Shown: positions 38,941-47,702 of the stretch, piece by piece
Numbering within the stretch: position 1 is the stretch's first letter
How the letters are laid out: every line of letters starts with the position of its first letter
Origin: Myxococcales bacterium
GTDB lineage: Bacteria; Myxococcota_A; Polyangia; Palsa-1104; JAEUJZ01
DNA: 64,000 nt
Reading direction: 5' to 3'
Assembly (NCBI GenBank): GCA_016794505.1
Contig: JAEUJZ010000001.1
Span: forward strand, 122,126 to 186,125
Made by a program: the position numbers and the translations under genes
Notes under the pieces: generated by a model
Told to the model about the DNA's origin: nothing
What the model saw: the letters and a program-made list of their open reading frames with translations, nothing else
Database searches by the model: none

Positions 38941-41154
38941 ATGAATCCTCTAGCCCATGCCTCGAATCGTTCCCTGGTTGCTCTGTTTTTGCTGTGCGGG
39001 TTGGCCTTGCCGGCCGTCGCTGCCGACACGCCCCATCCCCTTGGGATCCCCGACTTGGCGGCGCTGCAAAAAGTCTCGGACGGACAGCTAAGCCCGACGG
39101 GACAGGCGCTGTATTTCGCGGTTGGCCGAGCGCGCATCGACCTAAACCGCTGGCAGAGCGCGATCTATGTGCAGACCTTTTCCGGCCCCGACGGAGCGAT
39201 GCAGCCCACAGGTCCGGCGCAGCGCCTGACCTTTCCCGAGCGCGGCGCCAAGCAAGAGGGCCAGGACTTTTCACCGCGCCTATCCCCCGACGGAAGATGG
39301 CTGGCGTTTCTGAGTACGCGCGATGGCGAGCAAGCGCAGGTCTATGTCATGGCGGCGGGCGGCGGCGAGGCCCAGCGGATTTCCAGTTTTCCAGCCGGTG
39401 CCGGGTCGCTGAGCTGGATGCCCGACGGACGCGCCCTGATCGTGCAGAGCCGCGTGTACGCCAGCTGCCCGCCCTATCCCGCGGCCAAAGCCGACGAGTG
39501 CAACAAAAAGCAAGCCGAGCGCGCCGACGACAATCACATGCGTGTGCGCGTCATGGATCGCCTGTTTTATCGCCACTGGGATAGCTGGTGGGACGGCAAG
39601 CGCAGTCACCTGTTCCGCCTGAGCCTGCCTGTGGGCGACGAGCCAGCGCCCGTTCCAACGGATCTGACTCCTGCCGATTTTGATGCGCCCGCCATCGCTC
39701 GATCCGGGGCGCAGCCGTACACCGTATCCCCGGATGGGCGCGAGCTGGCCTATGTGCAGAACCGCGATGCGACGCTGGCTTTGTCGACGAACAACGACCT
39801 GTTCTTGCAGGCACTGGACGATGCCGGCAAGCCAGTGGGGACAGCGCGCAACATCACCGCTGCCAACCAGGCAACCGATGTCGCACCACGCTATTCGCCC
39901 GACGGCAGATACATCGCATACCTGGCCCAAAGACGACCGACGTTTGAGGGCGATCGCTTTGAGATCGTGCTGTACGACCGCAAGAGCGGACAGCAGCGCG
40001 CGTTGACCGCGGGCTTTGACTCAAGCGTTGGTGAGCTCGCTTGGACGCTCGACAGTCAGCACCTGATCTTCACGGCTCCTGTATCGGGCCGAGGCGCGCT
40101 GTTCGCGTGCGACCTAAGTGGACAGACCGCCCCGTGGCAGCTCGATCTCGGCGATATCCACGACGTGCAGATCGTGCGCAGCGGACGCGGCATGGATGTG
40201 GTGTTTCTGCGCTCGACGCTTAGCGCCCCGGCGGAGGTGTTTGCTTTGGCGATCGACGGAGCAGCACGCCGCGCAGGCGCACCGCGGCCCCTGTCACAGG
40301 TCAATGCGGCCGTGCTTAAGAACCTGAAGTTCGGCAAGGCCAGCGAGATCTTCGCGCAGAGCCAAGATGGCCTGCGCCTGCAGGCACACGTCGTGCTGCC
40401 ACCGGATGCCGCGCCGGGTCGTCGCTATCCGACCGCAGTGCTGATCCATGGCGGCCCGCAAGGCGCCTGGGAAGACTTCTGGCAGTGGCGCTGGAATGCG
40501 CAGGTGTTTGCCGGCGCGGGCTACGTGGTGATGATGCCCAATCCGCGCGGCTCCGAGGGCTTTGGCCAGCGCTTTGTCGATCAGGTCTCGGCCGACTGGG
40601 GAGGCAAAGCGTATGACGACATCATGCGGCTCGTCGATCAGCTTGTGGCGCAGCCCTATGTCGACAGCAAGCGCGTCGCGGCGCTGGGGGCGTCATACGG
40701 CGGCTACATGGTGAACTGGATCGGCACGCAGACCGACCGCTTCGCCGCGCTGGTCAGTCACGCGGGCGTCTATGACCTGCGCTCGATGTACGGCGAAACA
40801 GAAGAGATGTGGTTCCCGCGCTGGGAATTCCAGGGCGACCCGTGGACGACGGATCAGTACGACCGCTTCAGTCCATCGCGCCGCGCTGAGCACTACAAGA
40901 CGCCGATGCTGGTGATCAGCAACGAGCGCGACTTCCGCGTGCCCGTCAGCCAAGGCATGCAGCTCTTCACGGCGCTGCAGGTCCGCAAGGTCCCCTCGCG
41001 CTTGGTCATCTTCCCCGACGAGAACCACTGGGTGCTACGCCCGACGAACTCGCGCTTCTGGTACGGCGTGGTGCTGGACTGGCTGCATCGCTACATCGGG
41101 GGCGCGGCGGTCGATCCCAAGATTCTTGACTTGGCTGCGACGCACGCCAAATAG
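38941..41154 (+). CDS. Exported S9 family prolyl oligopeptidase-like (acylaminoacyl/dipeptidyl) peptidase
   Basis: A 737-residue serine peptidase with a signal peptide ending about VAA (residue 28), so probably periplasmic. The N-terminal 460 residues form a beta-propeller with repeated SPDG(R/K) strands (FSPRLSPDGR, YTVSPDGREL, YSPDGRYI). The C-terminal alpha/beta-hydrolase domain has the triad Ser585 in GASYGGY, Asp664 in NERDFRVP and His696 in DENHWVL. The family cleaves short peptides after Pro, Ala or acylated residues and often scavenges peptides. Length is normal for this subgroup. It stands alone on the plus strand; a convergent hairpin at 41247-41264 may end its transcript. Confidence 0.93.
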   Translation: MNPLAHASNRSLVALFLLCGLALPAVAADTPHPLGIPDLAALQKVSDGQLSPTGQALYFAVGRARIDLNRWQSAIYVQTFSGPDGAMQPTGPAQRLTFPERGAKQEGQDFSPRLSPDGRWLAFLSTRDGEQAQVYVMAAGGGEAQRISSFPAGAGSLSWMPDGRALIVQSRVYASCPPYPAAKADECNKKQAERADDNHMRVRVMDRLFYRHWDSWWDGKRSHLFRLSLPVGDEPAPVPTDLTPADFDAPAIARSGAQPYTVSPDGRELAYVQNRDATLALSTNNDLFLQALDDAGKPVGTARNITAANQATDVAPRYSPDGRYIAYLAQRRPTFEGDRFEIVLYDRKSGQQRALTAGFDSSVGELAWTLDSQHLIFTAPVSGRGALFACDLSGQTAPWQLDLGDIHDVQIVRSGRGMDVVFLRSTLSAPAEVFALAIDGAARRAGAPRPLSQVNAAVLKNLKFGKASEIFAQSQDGLRLQAHVVLPPDAAPGRRYPTAVLIHGGPQGAWEDFWQWRWNAQVFAGAGYVVMMPNPRGSEGFGQRFVDQVSADWGGKAYDDIMRLVDQLVAQPYVDSKRVAALGASYGGYMVNWIGTQTDRFAALVSHAGVYDLRSMYGETEEMWFPRWEFQGDPWTTDQYDRFSPSRRAEHYKTPMLVISNERDFRVPVSQGMQLFTALQVRKVPSRLVIFPDENHWVLRPTNSRFWYGVVLDWLHRYIGGAAVDPKILDLAATHAK

Positions 41155-41246
41155 CAGCGAACCGCCAAAGTGGCGGCGCATCCTGATCTTCAGAACTGCA
41201 GGGAAGAAGCCGGGAAAGGGGAAGTGAACAGCGGGGGGCGGGAAGT

Positions 41247-41264
41247 CCGTCGGAAACCCGACGG
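41247..41264. terminator. GC-rich hairpin between convergent genes
   Basis: CCGTCGG-AAAC-CCGACGG, a perfect 7-bp stem with a 4-base loop, lies 10 bp past the stop of the minus-strand lipoprotein and 93 bp past that of the S9 peptidase. A second small hairpin, CCGCCA-AAG-TGGCGG, sits at 41162-41176 just after the peptidase stop. Neither has a T run. Confidence 0.45.
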
Positions 41265-41274
41265 TGCGACAAGC

Positions 41275-41847
41275 TTACGGAGTGCCGGCGGTATAGGTCT
41301 GGTACTTCTCGCGCTCGATGCGGCGACCGGTGAGCTTGTGCTCTAGGCTGCAGTTCGGCGTCACATCCATGCACTCGCCCGAGCAGGTATGCGTCTCGCG
41401 GACTTCCCACTTTCCGTCAATCGTCTCGCCGTCCAGCTTGAACGTCAGCACGTTGGTGTAGGTGTCCGTGGTGGTGCGCTTGACCGGGAAGGTCTCCTTC
41501 GCCGTGGTCTGCCGCGTCCACTCAAAGCGATAGCCGTCGGTCTTGGTGCCTTCATAAATCGTCTGACTGTCGCCCATCATGAGGAAGAATTTGTTGTTCG
41601 AGCCCTGATAGAACTCCCAGGGGCCGACGTTCTTCTGCACGCCCGTGACCGTCGTCATGCGATCCGGGTTGGGCAGCATGCCGCCCGCGTAGCAGCTCGC
41701 CGGGCGCGCCGATTCCAGCACCGACACGGCCCACAAAGAGTCGGGCTCTAGCCCGCTACAGCCAACGGCAGAGAGAGCCATTGCGGACATTGCAAGCAGG
41801 GACTTCGTCAGGAATTTGGTATGGATGTTTGCGTTCGCGATTGCCAT
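41275..41847 (-). CDS. Lipoprotein of unknown function
   Basis: A 190-residue predicted lipoprotein with a signal segment and lipobox AVGC (Cys30). The mature part is rich in Thr, aromatic and charged residues and has four Cys (CYAGG, then HTCSGECMD and NCSLE), which suggests disulfides. It looks like a small beta-barrel or lipocalin-like fold (repeated strands FKLDGETIDGKWEV), but I do not recognise a family. The ATG at 41847 has GGAG 9 bases upstream; the ATG at 41862 uses no good ribosome site. A TTGACA promoter lies 44 bp ahead. Confidence 0.6.
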   Translation of the reverse strand: MAIANANIHTKFLTKSLLAMSAMALSAVGCSGLEPDSLWAVSVLESARPASCYAGGMLPNPDRMTTVTGVQKNVGPWEFYQGSNNKFFLMMGDSQTIYEGTKTDGYRFEWTRQTTAKETFPVKRTTTDTYTNVLTFKLDGETIDGKWEVRETHTCSGECMDVTPNCSLEHKLTGRRIEREKYQTYTAGTP

Positions 41848-41890
41848 TTTGCGTGTCTCCATGGGTCACTCGGTAAGAGTAAGCCCGACA

Positions 41891-41919
41891 CTCCTACGCA
41901 AAGGTTTGGTTCTTGTCAA
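41891..41919 (-). promoter_or_regulatory. Sigma-70-type promoter for the lipoprotein gene
   Basis: On the minus strand TTGACA (41914-41919), a 17-base spacer and TAGGAG (41891-41896). The -35 is perfect and the -10 weak (3 of 6). Predicted start about 41884, giving a short leader of about 37 bases to the ATG at 41847. Confidence 0.45.
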
Positions 41920-41927
41920 CAAAACTT

Positions 41928-41967
41928 CTCAATCGGCGACCGGCACCACCGGGCCGCAGCGATTGAG
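41928..41967. repeat. Nested inverted repeat upstream of the amidase gene
   Basis: CTCAATCG (41928-41935) pairs perfectly with CGATTGAG (41960-41967); the 24-base interval contains a second CCGG/CCGG pair. The element lies between the divergent promoters of the lipoprotein and amidase genes. It could be an operator or a leader structure. Confidence 0.4.
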
Positions 41968-42098
41968 GGTTCGTCTTTCGGCTGGCCGAGCCCCACGCCG
42001 CTCTTCTGCTCTGTGCAGGGCGCGGTGCAGTCGCTGCCCGGACGGACGGTACACATACACGTTGTCCGACAGAAACGAGGCCTGTAGGCTGGGCAGTT

Positions 42099-43667
42099 AT
42101 GCAGCTACACGAGATGGATGCATGTGCTCTGAAAGAGGCGCTCGCTCGACGGGAAACCTCGTCTGCTGAGCTGGTCCGTGCACTGATCGCCCGGCGCCGT
42201 GATGTCGATGGGCGAATTGGGGCCTTTATCGCCCGCCTGGATCAGCAGGCCCTGCAGCAAGCCGAGGCTGCCGATCGCGAGCGCCAAGCCGCCGCTTCGG
42301 TCGCCGATCTGCCGCCGCTCCACGGGTTGCCGATCACGGTCAAAGACAACATCGACGTCGCAGGCACCGATTCCACGTTGGGCATCCAAGCGCGGGTTGG
42401 ACAGCCGGCCCAGAAGGACGCGGTCGTCGTCCAGGAGCTGCGGCACGCCGGGGCCATTCTTCTCGGCAAGACCAACGTTCCCCAGCTTCTATTGGTGCAA
42501 GAGACAGACAACGCCATCTTCGGGGTCACGCGCAACCCGTGGAACAGCAGCCGCACGCCGGGGGGATCGAGCGGAGGCGAAGCAGCGGCCTTGGCGTCGG
42601 GACAGACCCCGCTTGGCATTGGCACGGACATCGGCGGCTCGCTGCGTATTCCGGCGCACTTCACCGGGATCTGCGCGCTCAAGCCCACGCTCGATCGCTG
42701 GTCGTGTCGCGGCATGATCGGCGCCACCGACGGGCAAGAGATGGTGCGAGCGCAGATGGGCCCGATGGCGCGCAGCGCTCGCGATCTTTGGCTGCTGATG
42801 CAAGCGCTCAATCCGGCTCGGATGAGCCAGCTTGATCCAGCGGTCCCGCCTCTGCCGATGGGGGGGCCGGTCGCTATCAAGGGCCTGCGCATCGGTTACT
42901 TCGTCGACGATGGCTTTGTCACGCCGTGCGCTGGGATTCAGCGCGCTGTGCGGCAGGCTGCCGACGCTCTTTCGGCTGCGGGCGCCACGCTGGTCGAGTA
43001 CCAGCCACCGGCCGCTGCGGACTTGCTGTACCTGTGGCTCGCGGGAATGACGGCGGATGGCGCACGCACCGTCGGAAAGATGCTGGCAGGAGAGCCCATT
43101 TGTCGACAGCTCAAGGTGGCGCACATGATGGCCAAGATGCCGAGCCCCGTGCGAGCTGCTGCGGCGGCGCTGCTTGAACGAAAGGGAGAGCGAGGACTCG
43201 CGGGCCTTCTGCGCGCTGCGGGAGAAAAGAGCGTCAGCGAATACTGGCAGCTAACCGCTCAACGTACGGCGCTGCGTCGCGCCGAATTCGATGCGTGGAA
43301 TGCCCGTCAGCTCGATGCCGTGCTCTGTCCACCGCATGTGCTGCCCGCGCTGCCCATCGGTAGTTCGGGTGATCTGACGCTGACGCTTTCGTACATGTTC
43401 CGCTATGTCCTTTTGAACTTCCCCGCGGGCGTCGTGCCGGTCACGCGGGTTCGCGACGATGAAACCACTTGGACCGGACCGCGAGGCATGTTCGGAGACA
43501 AGTGCAGTGAAGCTCTGCGCGGCAGCAGCGGCCTGCCTCTGGGTGTGCAGGTCGTCGGCCGGCCGAATCGCGAAGACATCGTGCTGTCGGCCATGGTCGC
43601 GATCGAAGAGGCCGCGCAAGGCCAGCGTGACTATCCTCGCACTCCCATCGATCCGATCGCCGGATAG
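42099..43667 (+). CDS. Amidase signature family enzyme
   Basis: A 522-residue hydrolase with the Ser-cisSer-Lys triad of the amidase signature family: Lys82 in PITVKDN, the cis-Ser in GGSSGG (157-158) and nucleophile Ser181 in TDIGGSLR. Length is typical. The family cleaves carboxamides, including fatty acid amides, aryl amides and the glutamine of misacylated tRNA. This is not clearly GatA, which is usually about 485 residues and lies beside gatB/gatC, absent here. The C-terminal half has PLPMGGPVAIKGLRIG, resembling fatty-acid-amide-hydrolase-like members. No signal peptide. It converges on pabB with 5 bp between the stops. Confidence 0.85.
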   Translation: MQLHEMDACALKEALARRETSSAELVRALIARRRDVDGRIGAFIARLDQQALQQAEAADRERQAAASVADLPPLHGLPITVKDNIDVAGTDSTLGIQARVGQPAQKDAVVVQELRHAGAILLGKTNVPQLLLVQETDNAIFGVTRNPWNSSRTPGGSSGGEAAALASGQTPLGIGTDIGGSLRIPAHFTGICALKPTLDRWSCRGMIGATDGQEMVRAQMGPMARSARDLWLLMQALNPARMSQLDPAVPPLPMGGPVAIKGLRIGYFVDDGFVTPCAGIQRAVRQAADALSAAGATLVEYQPPAAADLLYLWLAGMTADGARTVGKMLAGEPICRQLKVAHMMAKMPSPVRAAAAALLERKGERGLAGLLRAAGEKSVSEYWQLTAQRTALRRAEFDAWNARQLDAVLCPPHVLPALPIGSSGDLTLTLSYMFRYVLLNFPAGVVPVTRVRDDETTWTGPRGMFGDKCSEALRGSSGLPLGVQVVGRPNREDIVLSAMVAIEEAAQGQRDYPRTPIDPIAG

Positions 43668-43672
43668 CCCCC

Positions 43673-45121
43673 CTACCCTGCGGCGCGGCCTCGCTGCGGC
43701 GATGCGTCGTGGTTTCCGAGTGCGCGTGCAAAGGCCGCGGCCTTGGCCTCGGTCTCGGCCCACTCATCGGCGGCGTTCGAATCCAGGACGATGCCACCGC
43801 CGACAGCTAAGACCAGCTCGCCACGCGTGGCCACCGCCGTGCGAATGCACAGTGCCAAGGTTCCTGCATCCCGCGTGAGCCAGCCGAGCGCTCCATAAAA
43901 CGGCCCACGTCGACGCGGCTCTAGCGAGTCAATCAACTGCATCGCGGCGATCTTGGGCGCACCCGTGATCGAGCCTCCGGGAAAGGTGGCGTGCAGAAGC
44001 TCTGCGAGCCCAATGTCGCGGGCCGGCTGCGCTTTCACCGTCGAGACCAAGTGATGTACGGTGGGCAAGCGTACCCCGCGCAGAAAGCCCTCGACGCGAA
44101 CACTGCCTGGGTGCGCGATGCGACCCAGATCATTGCGCAAAAGATCCACGATCATCACGTGCTCGGCGGCATCCTTCCGGGACGCAAGCAGCTCGGCCGC
44201 CAGAGCAGCATCCTGCCGGGCATCACCACTGCGACGACGGGTGCCCTTGATCGGGCGGGTCTCGACCAGGCCCTGTGACCAGTCAAACTGCAAAAAGAGC
44301 TCGGGGCTGTTTGACAAAACAAACGGTGTCTCGCCGCCTTCGTGCGCGCCATCCAGGCGAAAGAATGCCCCCAGCGGAGCCGGTGCTACATCGCGCAGAC
44401 GCAAAAAGGCGGGCAGCGCGGACTCAGCCGGCATCGACGCACGCAGCCAGCGACAGAGGTTGACTTGATAGCAGTCGCCAGCCCGCAGGCGTTCCAAGAC
44501 CGCCGAGACGGAAGCCGCGTGCTGTTCACGTGACAAGTCACTGCGCAGTCGGCCGCAGCGCAGTGGCGAGAGAGGCAGAGGCGCAGCACGCAGCACGCAA
44601 CGCAGACGCTCTGCGGCCTCTTCATCCACCGCCACGATCTCGGCGACATCACGAACGGCATCGTAGCGATACAAGGCATCATACGCGGCAAAGTCGACAG
44701 CCGGTGTTCCCACGTCACACGCCGCCGCGCGCTCGGCCAGCCGCTCGTAGGACCGCCCAAGCTCGTAGTCGAGAAGACCGACGCCGACCCATGGATGCCA
44801 GTCGTCGATGACGGCTTGCAGGCGGCGCCAAATGGGGGCCGCCGGAGCCCGCACCGCGTGCGCCTGTTCGACGGCACCAAACCAGTGTGTCGCAGCGATC
44901 TGCCGAGACTCATCGCGGCAGATCGGCACATCGTTGAGCACATAGCGCGCCCGCGGATTGCAACCGGCAAAGGAATACCGACCGAGCCCATCTGCGTCAC
45001 AGGCTCCGTCGAGAAAGACGGGCCGCTCGGCGCGAACCACTCGCTGCAGCGCGTCCGCGGGAAGCAGCCTTGCGGGATCGGTCGCCAAGCGGCAAAGAGG
45101 AAACACGCGCAGGTGCTGCAT
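43673..45121 (-). CDS. pabB: Aminodeoxychorismate synthase component I
   Basis: A 482-residue chorismate-binding enzyme that, with a glutaminase partner, turns chorismate into 4-amino-4-deoxychorismate for folate. The motif PIKGTRRR in the C-terminal half has the Lys typical of PabB (TrpE has PIAGT), which fixes the assignment. Downstream are the chorismate-binding LLRNDLGRI, the metal-binding FPGGSITGAPK and GALGW...VGGGIV. Length is normal. It starts 8 bp after tsaB and is probably co-transcribed with it. No pabA or pabC is adjacent. The last residues are Arg/Gly-rich. Confidence 0.9.
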   Translation of the reverse strand: MQHLRVFPLCRLATDPARLLPADALQRVVRAERPVFLDGACDADGLGRYSFAGCNPRARYVLNDVPICRDESRQIAATHWFGAVEQAHAVRAPAAPIWRRLQAVIDDWHPWVGVGLLDYELGRSYERLAERAAACDVGTPAVDFAAYDALYRYDAVRDVAEIVAVDEEAAERLRCVLRAAPLPLSPLRCGRLRSDLSREQHAASVSAVLERLRAGDCYQVNLCRWLRASMPAESALPAFLRLRDVAPAPLGAFFRLDGAHEGGETPFVLSNSPELFLQFDWSQGLVETRPIKGTRRRSGDARQDAALAAELLASRKDAAEHVMIVDLLRNDLGRIAHPGSVRVEGFLRGVRLPTVHHLVSTVKAQPARDIGLAELLHATFPGGSITGAPKIAAMQLIDSLEPRRRGPFYGALGWLTRDAGTLALCIRTAVATRGELVLAVGGGIVLDSNAADEWAETEAKAAAFARALGNHDASPQRGRAAG

Positions 45122-45129
45122 TGGTTCCG

Positions 45130-45918
45130 TCAGGCCGTCTGGCTCGCACGCAGACGTTCTCGCTCGGCCTCCTCAGGCGCAGAGCCGCAGAGGTAGTTCG
45201 GAGCGACGTCAAACAGATCCGCCTGCTGCCCCCTGCTCAGGCGCTCAGCGGACAGCCGTGCCAGCGCAAGGGGTGGCGGCTCAAAAAGCGCATCGCGCGT
45301 CGCAGCAGACTGCGACTGTCCACCATCTATCGACAGTGCAAGCGCCATGGCCACAAGCGGCTGCGCCTGCTCGGGGACTGGTTCGACGCAGCACAGCCGG
45401 AACGCACCCGCGATCGGCAGCACCGCCCGTGCGAGATCGGCTGGATGCCACATCGAGTCGACAGCAAGCTGAGGCAGCGTCGACAGAGTCTGCCGTGTAG
45501 GCGAAGCAGAAAGAGCGTCGGACCTGGGCGGAACCAGCCGCGCAAAGAGCTGCCCGCGAAACGCATCGAGGACCACGAGTGTCGCAAGCTCTGGCTCAGG
45601 CCCGCCGCTCGCGCGGGCTAGCGACTCAAGCGACGAGACGACGCAAAGAGGCACGCCGAGGGCAAAGCACAAGCCCTTGGCCGTCGCCATGCCGATCCGC
45701 AGCCCCGTGAACGAACCAGGGCCAGCACTGCACGCGATCCCTGCCAGCTGACCAAGCGAGAGATCACAGGCATCCAGACACGATTGCACCAGTCGCAGCA
45801 GCGATTCTGAGTGAGCGGTAACTCGCTGACGCTGAACCGAGTATCGACCGTCTGCGCACAGCAGAGCGACGCCACTTTGGGGCGTGGCAGTATCGATGGC
45901 CAAGACAGGCAGACTCAC
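45130..45918 (-). CDS. tsaB: tRNA threonylcarbamoyladenosine biosynthesis protein TsaB
   Basis: A 262-residue ASKHA-fold protein, a non-catalytic scaffold of the TsaB-TsaD-TsaE complex that makes t6A at position 37 of ANN-decoding tRNAs. The N terminus has the conserved LAIDTAT (6-12), HSESLL (36-41) and the [13 protein letters not shown] block (64-76). The C-terminal extension of about 80 residues is less conserved. Length is slightly more than the typical 230. It is followed 8 bp on by pabB. An IR (GTCTGCC at 45956, GGCAGAC at 45990) lies between it and the gene upstream. Confidence 0.92.
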   Translation of the reverse strand: MSLPVLAIDTATPQSGVALLCADGRYSVQRQRVTAHSESLLRLVQSCLDACDLSLGQLAGIACSAGPGSFTGLRIGMATAKGLCFALGVPLCVVSSLESLARASGGPEPELATLVVLDAFRGQLFARLVPPRSDALSASPTRQTLSTLPQLAVDSMWHPADLARAVLPIAGAFRLCCVEPVPEQAQPLVAMALALSIDGGQSQSAATRDALFEPPPLALARLSAERLSRGQQADLFDVAPNYLCGSAPEEAERERLRASQTA

Positions 45919-46050
45919 GCCGCGAGACGTAGCACATCGCCGCAGGTCTTGTGCAGTCTGCCCGGCTTTGTCGATCTGTGTCGCCTGAAGGCAGACGGCG
46001 TCCGCTTCCAGCCGCCACCCGACCCTGCGCGGGCACAGAAGCCGACGATG

Positions 46051-46956
46051 CTAGGTCAGCTGCTGCTGTGGCTGGCGCGAGGCATTGATGACGCAGAGAA
46101 TGTGCAGAACGATTCCCGGAACGATGAAACAGACATAGCCGAGGCAGGTGAACATCATCCACAGGAGACCGGCCGGCACTCGGCCGCTGCACATCTGGCC
46201 AAGACCCGGAACGAAAAAGCTCAGCAGCGCGGCTTGCGTCGATGTCGTCGTGTTCCAGTGTTGAAGCTGCTGCGGCTCGCGCGACTGCACCGCGGGCACC
46301 AGCGCGGCGCTCACTTGGGCAGCACTGGCTTGCCCCGCTGCTTGGCCCGCGACAATCTGATTGATCTGGCCACGCTGGACCTGTAGCTCGCGCATCGCAT
46401 CGTCGAGATACTCATGGCAGTGCTTGCACTTCTTGGCACCGACCAGAATGACCTCGGCGCAAAAGCGGCAGCGCGTGGTCTGCGTCCCAGAGGCCCCCGC
46501 ATCACGTGTCGAATCGCCGGGGCCAGCCGATCCGCTTGGCGCGCTTACCAGTGGCGTTGCCGGCACGGCGCTCGTGGCTGCCCCGCGCGATGTCGCGGCA
46601 CCTGCAGCCTCGACCATATCAATGTGCTCGGGAGGAAGAACCGGCGTGCGAGTACTCGACAGAGCCGAGCCCGAGGCATCCGCGACGATCCGCGCTAGGG
46701 CCGTCCCCGGCGACCCAAGCCCCGCGTTCTTCCCTTCCTTGCCGGCGATGCGCTGACGATTCGGGAAGACATACAGGATATTGCCCTCGTCGTCGCTTTC
46801 GATATTGAGCAGCCCATGCACAGCGGCTTGCTGCAACAGGTCGGACGCCTCTTGCACCGTCACCTTGTATAGAAAGGCGATCGTCGCCGGATTGATCGGC
46901 ACGTCCGTCGTGAAAATGGTATCGAGCAGGCGCTGCTCGAACGCACGGTATTCCAT
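46051..46956 (-). CDS. Zinc-ribbon protein with N-terminal winged-helix-like and C-terminal TM2-like domains
   Basis: A 301-residue protein of unusual domain order. Residues 1-70 look like a small winged-helix or helical domain (TIAFLYKVTVQEASDLLQQA). A long Ala/Ser/Thr linker (about 75-160) leads to a zinc ribbon, CRFCAEVI...CKHCHEYL (Cys163/166 and 177/180). After another linker come two membrane helices (243-288) around LSFFVPGLGQM and GRVPAGLLW, the TM2-like signature. The N terminus probably faces the cytoplasm. Such proteins often sense or scaffold, but no function is known. A 104-bp structured element (47098-47201) lies upstream. Confidence 0.65.
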   Translation of the reverse strand: MEYRAFEQRLLDTIFTTDVPINPATIAFLYKVTVQEASDLLQQAAVHGLLNIESDDEGNILYVFPNRQRIAGKEGKNAGLGSPGTALARIVADASGSALSSTRTPVLPPEHIDMVEAAGAATSRGAATSAVPATPLVSAPSGSAGPGDSTRDAGASGTQTTRCRFCAEVILVGAKKCKHCHEYLDDAMRELQVQRGQINQIVAGQAAGQASAAQVSAALVPAVQSREPQQLQHWNTTTSTQAALLSFFVPGLGQMCSGRVPAGLLWMMFTCLGYVCFIVPGIVLHILCVINASRQPQQQLT

Positions 46957-47097
46957 GTACAGCGGCCTCCCGCAGCGGGGTAGTTCCAGCCTAACATCAG
47001 TCGCGCGGATCCTGCACGCAAGGCATCGGTCGACAGCAACGGCTCACACGGGAGATCGCGCAACACGCCGGCCCAGAGACGCGATGTCGTGCGATCC

Positions 47098-47201
47098 CTC
47101 AGAGTCTGGCGGTGTGGTCGTCTGCCCTCTGCAAAGCCCACGGGACTGCCATCTAAGTCGTCGAGCGCGGATGGCTGACCCGACCCTGGCCAGACTCTGA
47201 G
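47098..47201. repeat. 104-bp element bounded by perfect 13-bp inverted repeats
   Basis: CTCAGAGTCTGGC (47098-47110) and GCCAGACTCTGAG (47189-47201) are exact inverted copies 78 bp apart. Within the interval GGTCG (47116-47120) pairs with CGACC (47181-47185) and GCCATC (47148-47153) with GATGGC (47170-47175), so three helices nest. It lies 13 bp past the stop of the minus-strand lipoprotein gene and 141 bp before the zinc-ribbon gene. It could be a structured RNA, a terminator/leader or a miniature transposable element. There is no clear target duplication and no T run. Confidence 0.6.
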
Positions 47202-47213
47202 CCACGATGATTG

Positions 47214-47702
47214 CTACATGCCTGAGACGAACAGCCAGTGACTGTCATCGCGCACCAGCTCGATGCGCTTTTCACTTTGCTTGCGCTCCCAGCGCTCGCC
47301 TAGCTCGGTCATTAGCTGAAAGCTGATGTCGTAGCGCACGTCGACAAAGGCGCGGCTTCCTTCGATGCGAACATCGCGATAGCGAATCAAGTATCGCAGC
47401 CAGCGCAGCGCCCCCAGTCGCGAGTCTAGGACCTTCTTGAGCCCAGCGAATCCATAGTCATCCGCGGCGCTCGGCGTTCCCGAGTCTTCGTAGTAGTTCG
47501 GGCTGGCCATGCTCAGCAGCTTGTTTGAGTCGCGCTGCTCCAGCGCAATGCGGTATTCCTCGACGCGGGCCAGGACGTCGCGATGCATGGGCGTGTCCGG
47601 GATCTTGGTGCCTGGAATCGGCCGTACCGTGGCACAGCCTGCAAGCCCAGCCACCGCATAGAGCAGCACCAAGCCGCAGAGCACGCGCTGAGCAAGGCAC
47701 AT
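47214..47702 (-). CDS. Small lipoprotein with SnoaL/NTF2-like fold
   Basis: A 163-residue predicted lipoprotein with lipobox LAGC (Cys23) from the ATG at 47702. The mature part alternates helix and strand in the NTF2-like pattern: VLARVEEYRIALEQRDSNKL, LLSMASPNYY, then strands VRIEGSRAFVDV, YDISFQL and HWLFVSGM, as in small ligand-binding or accessory periplasmic proteins. No catalytic residue is evident. The ribosome site is weak, and earlier in-frame starts exist but would spoil the signal peptide. It probably sits at the inner face of the outer membrane. The fold call is by eye. Confidence 0.55.
   Translation of the reverse strand: MCLAQRVLCGLVLLYAVAGLAGCATVRPIPGTKIPDTPMHRDVLARVEEYRIALEQRDSNKLLSMASPNYYEDSGTPSAADDYGFAGLKKVLDSRLGALRWLRYLIRYRDVRIEGSRAFVDVRYDISFQLMTELGERWERKQSEKRIELVRDDSHWLFVSGM

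Noticed and set aside
42099..43667. Naming the amidase gatA
   Set aside because: No gatB or gatC is adjacent and the middle region fits general amidases better.
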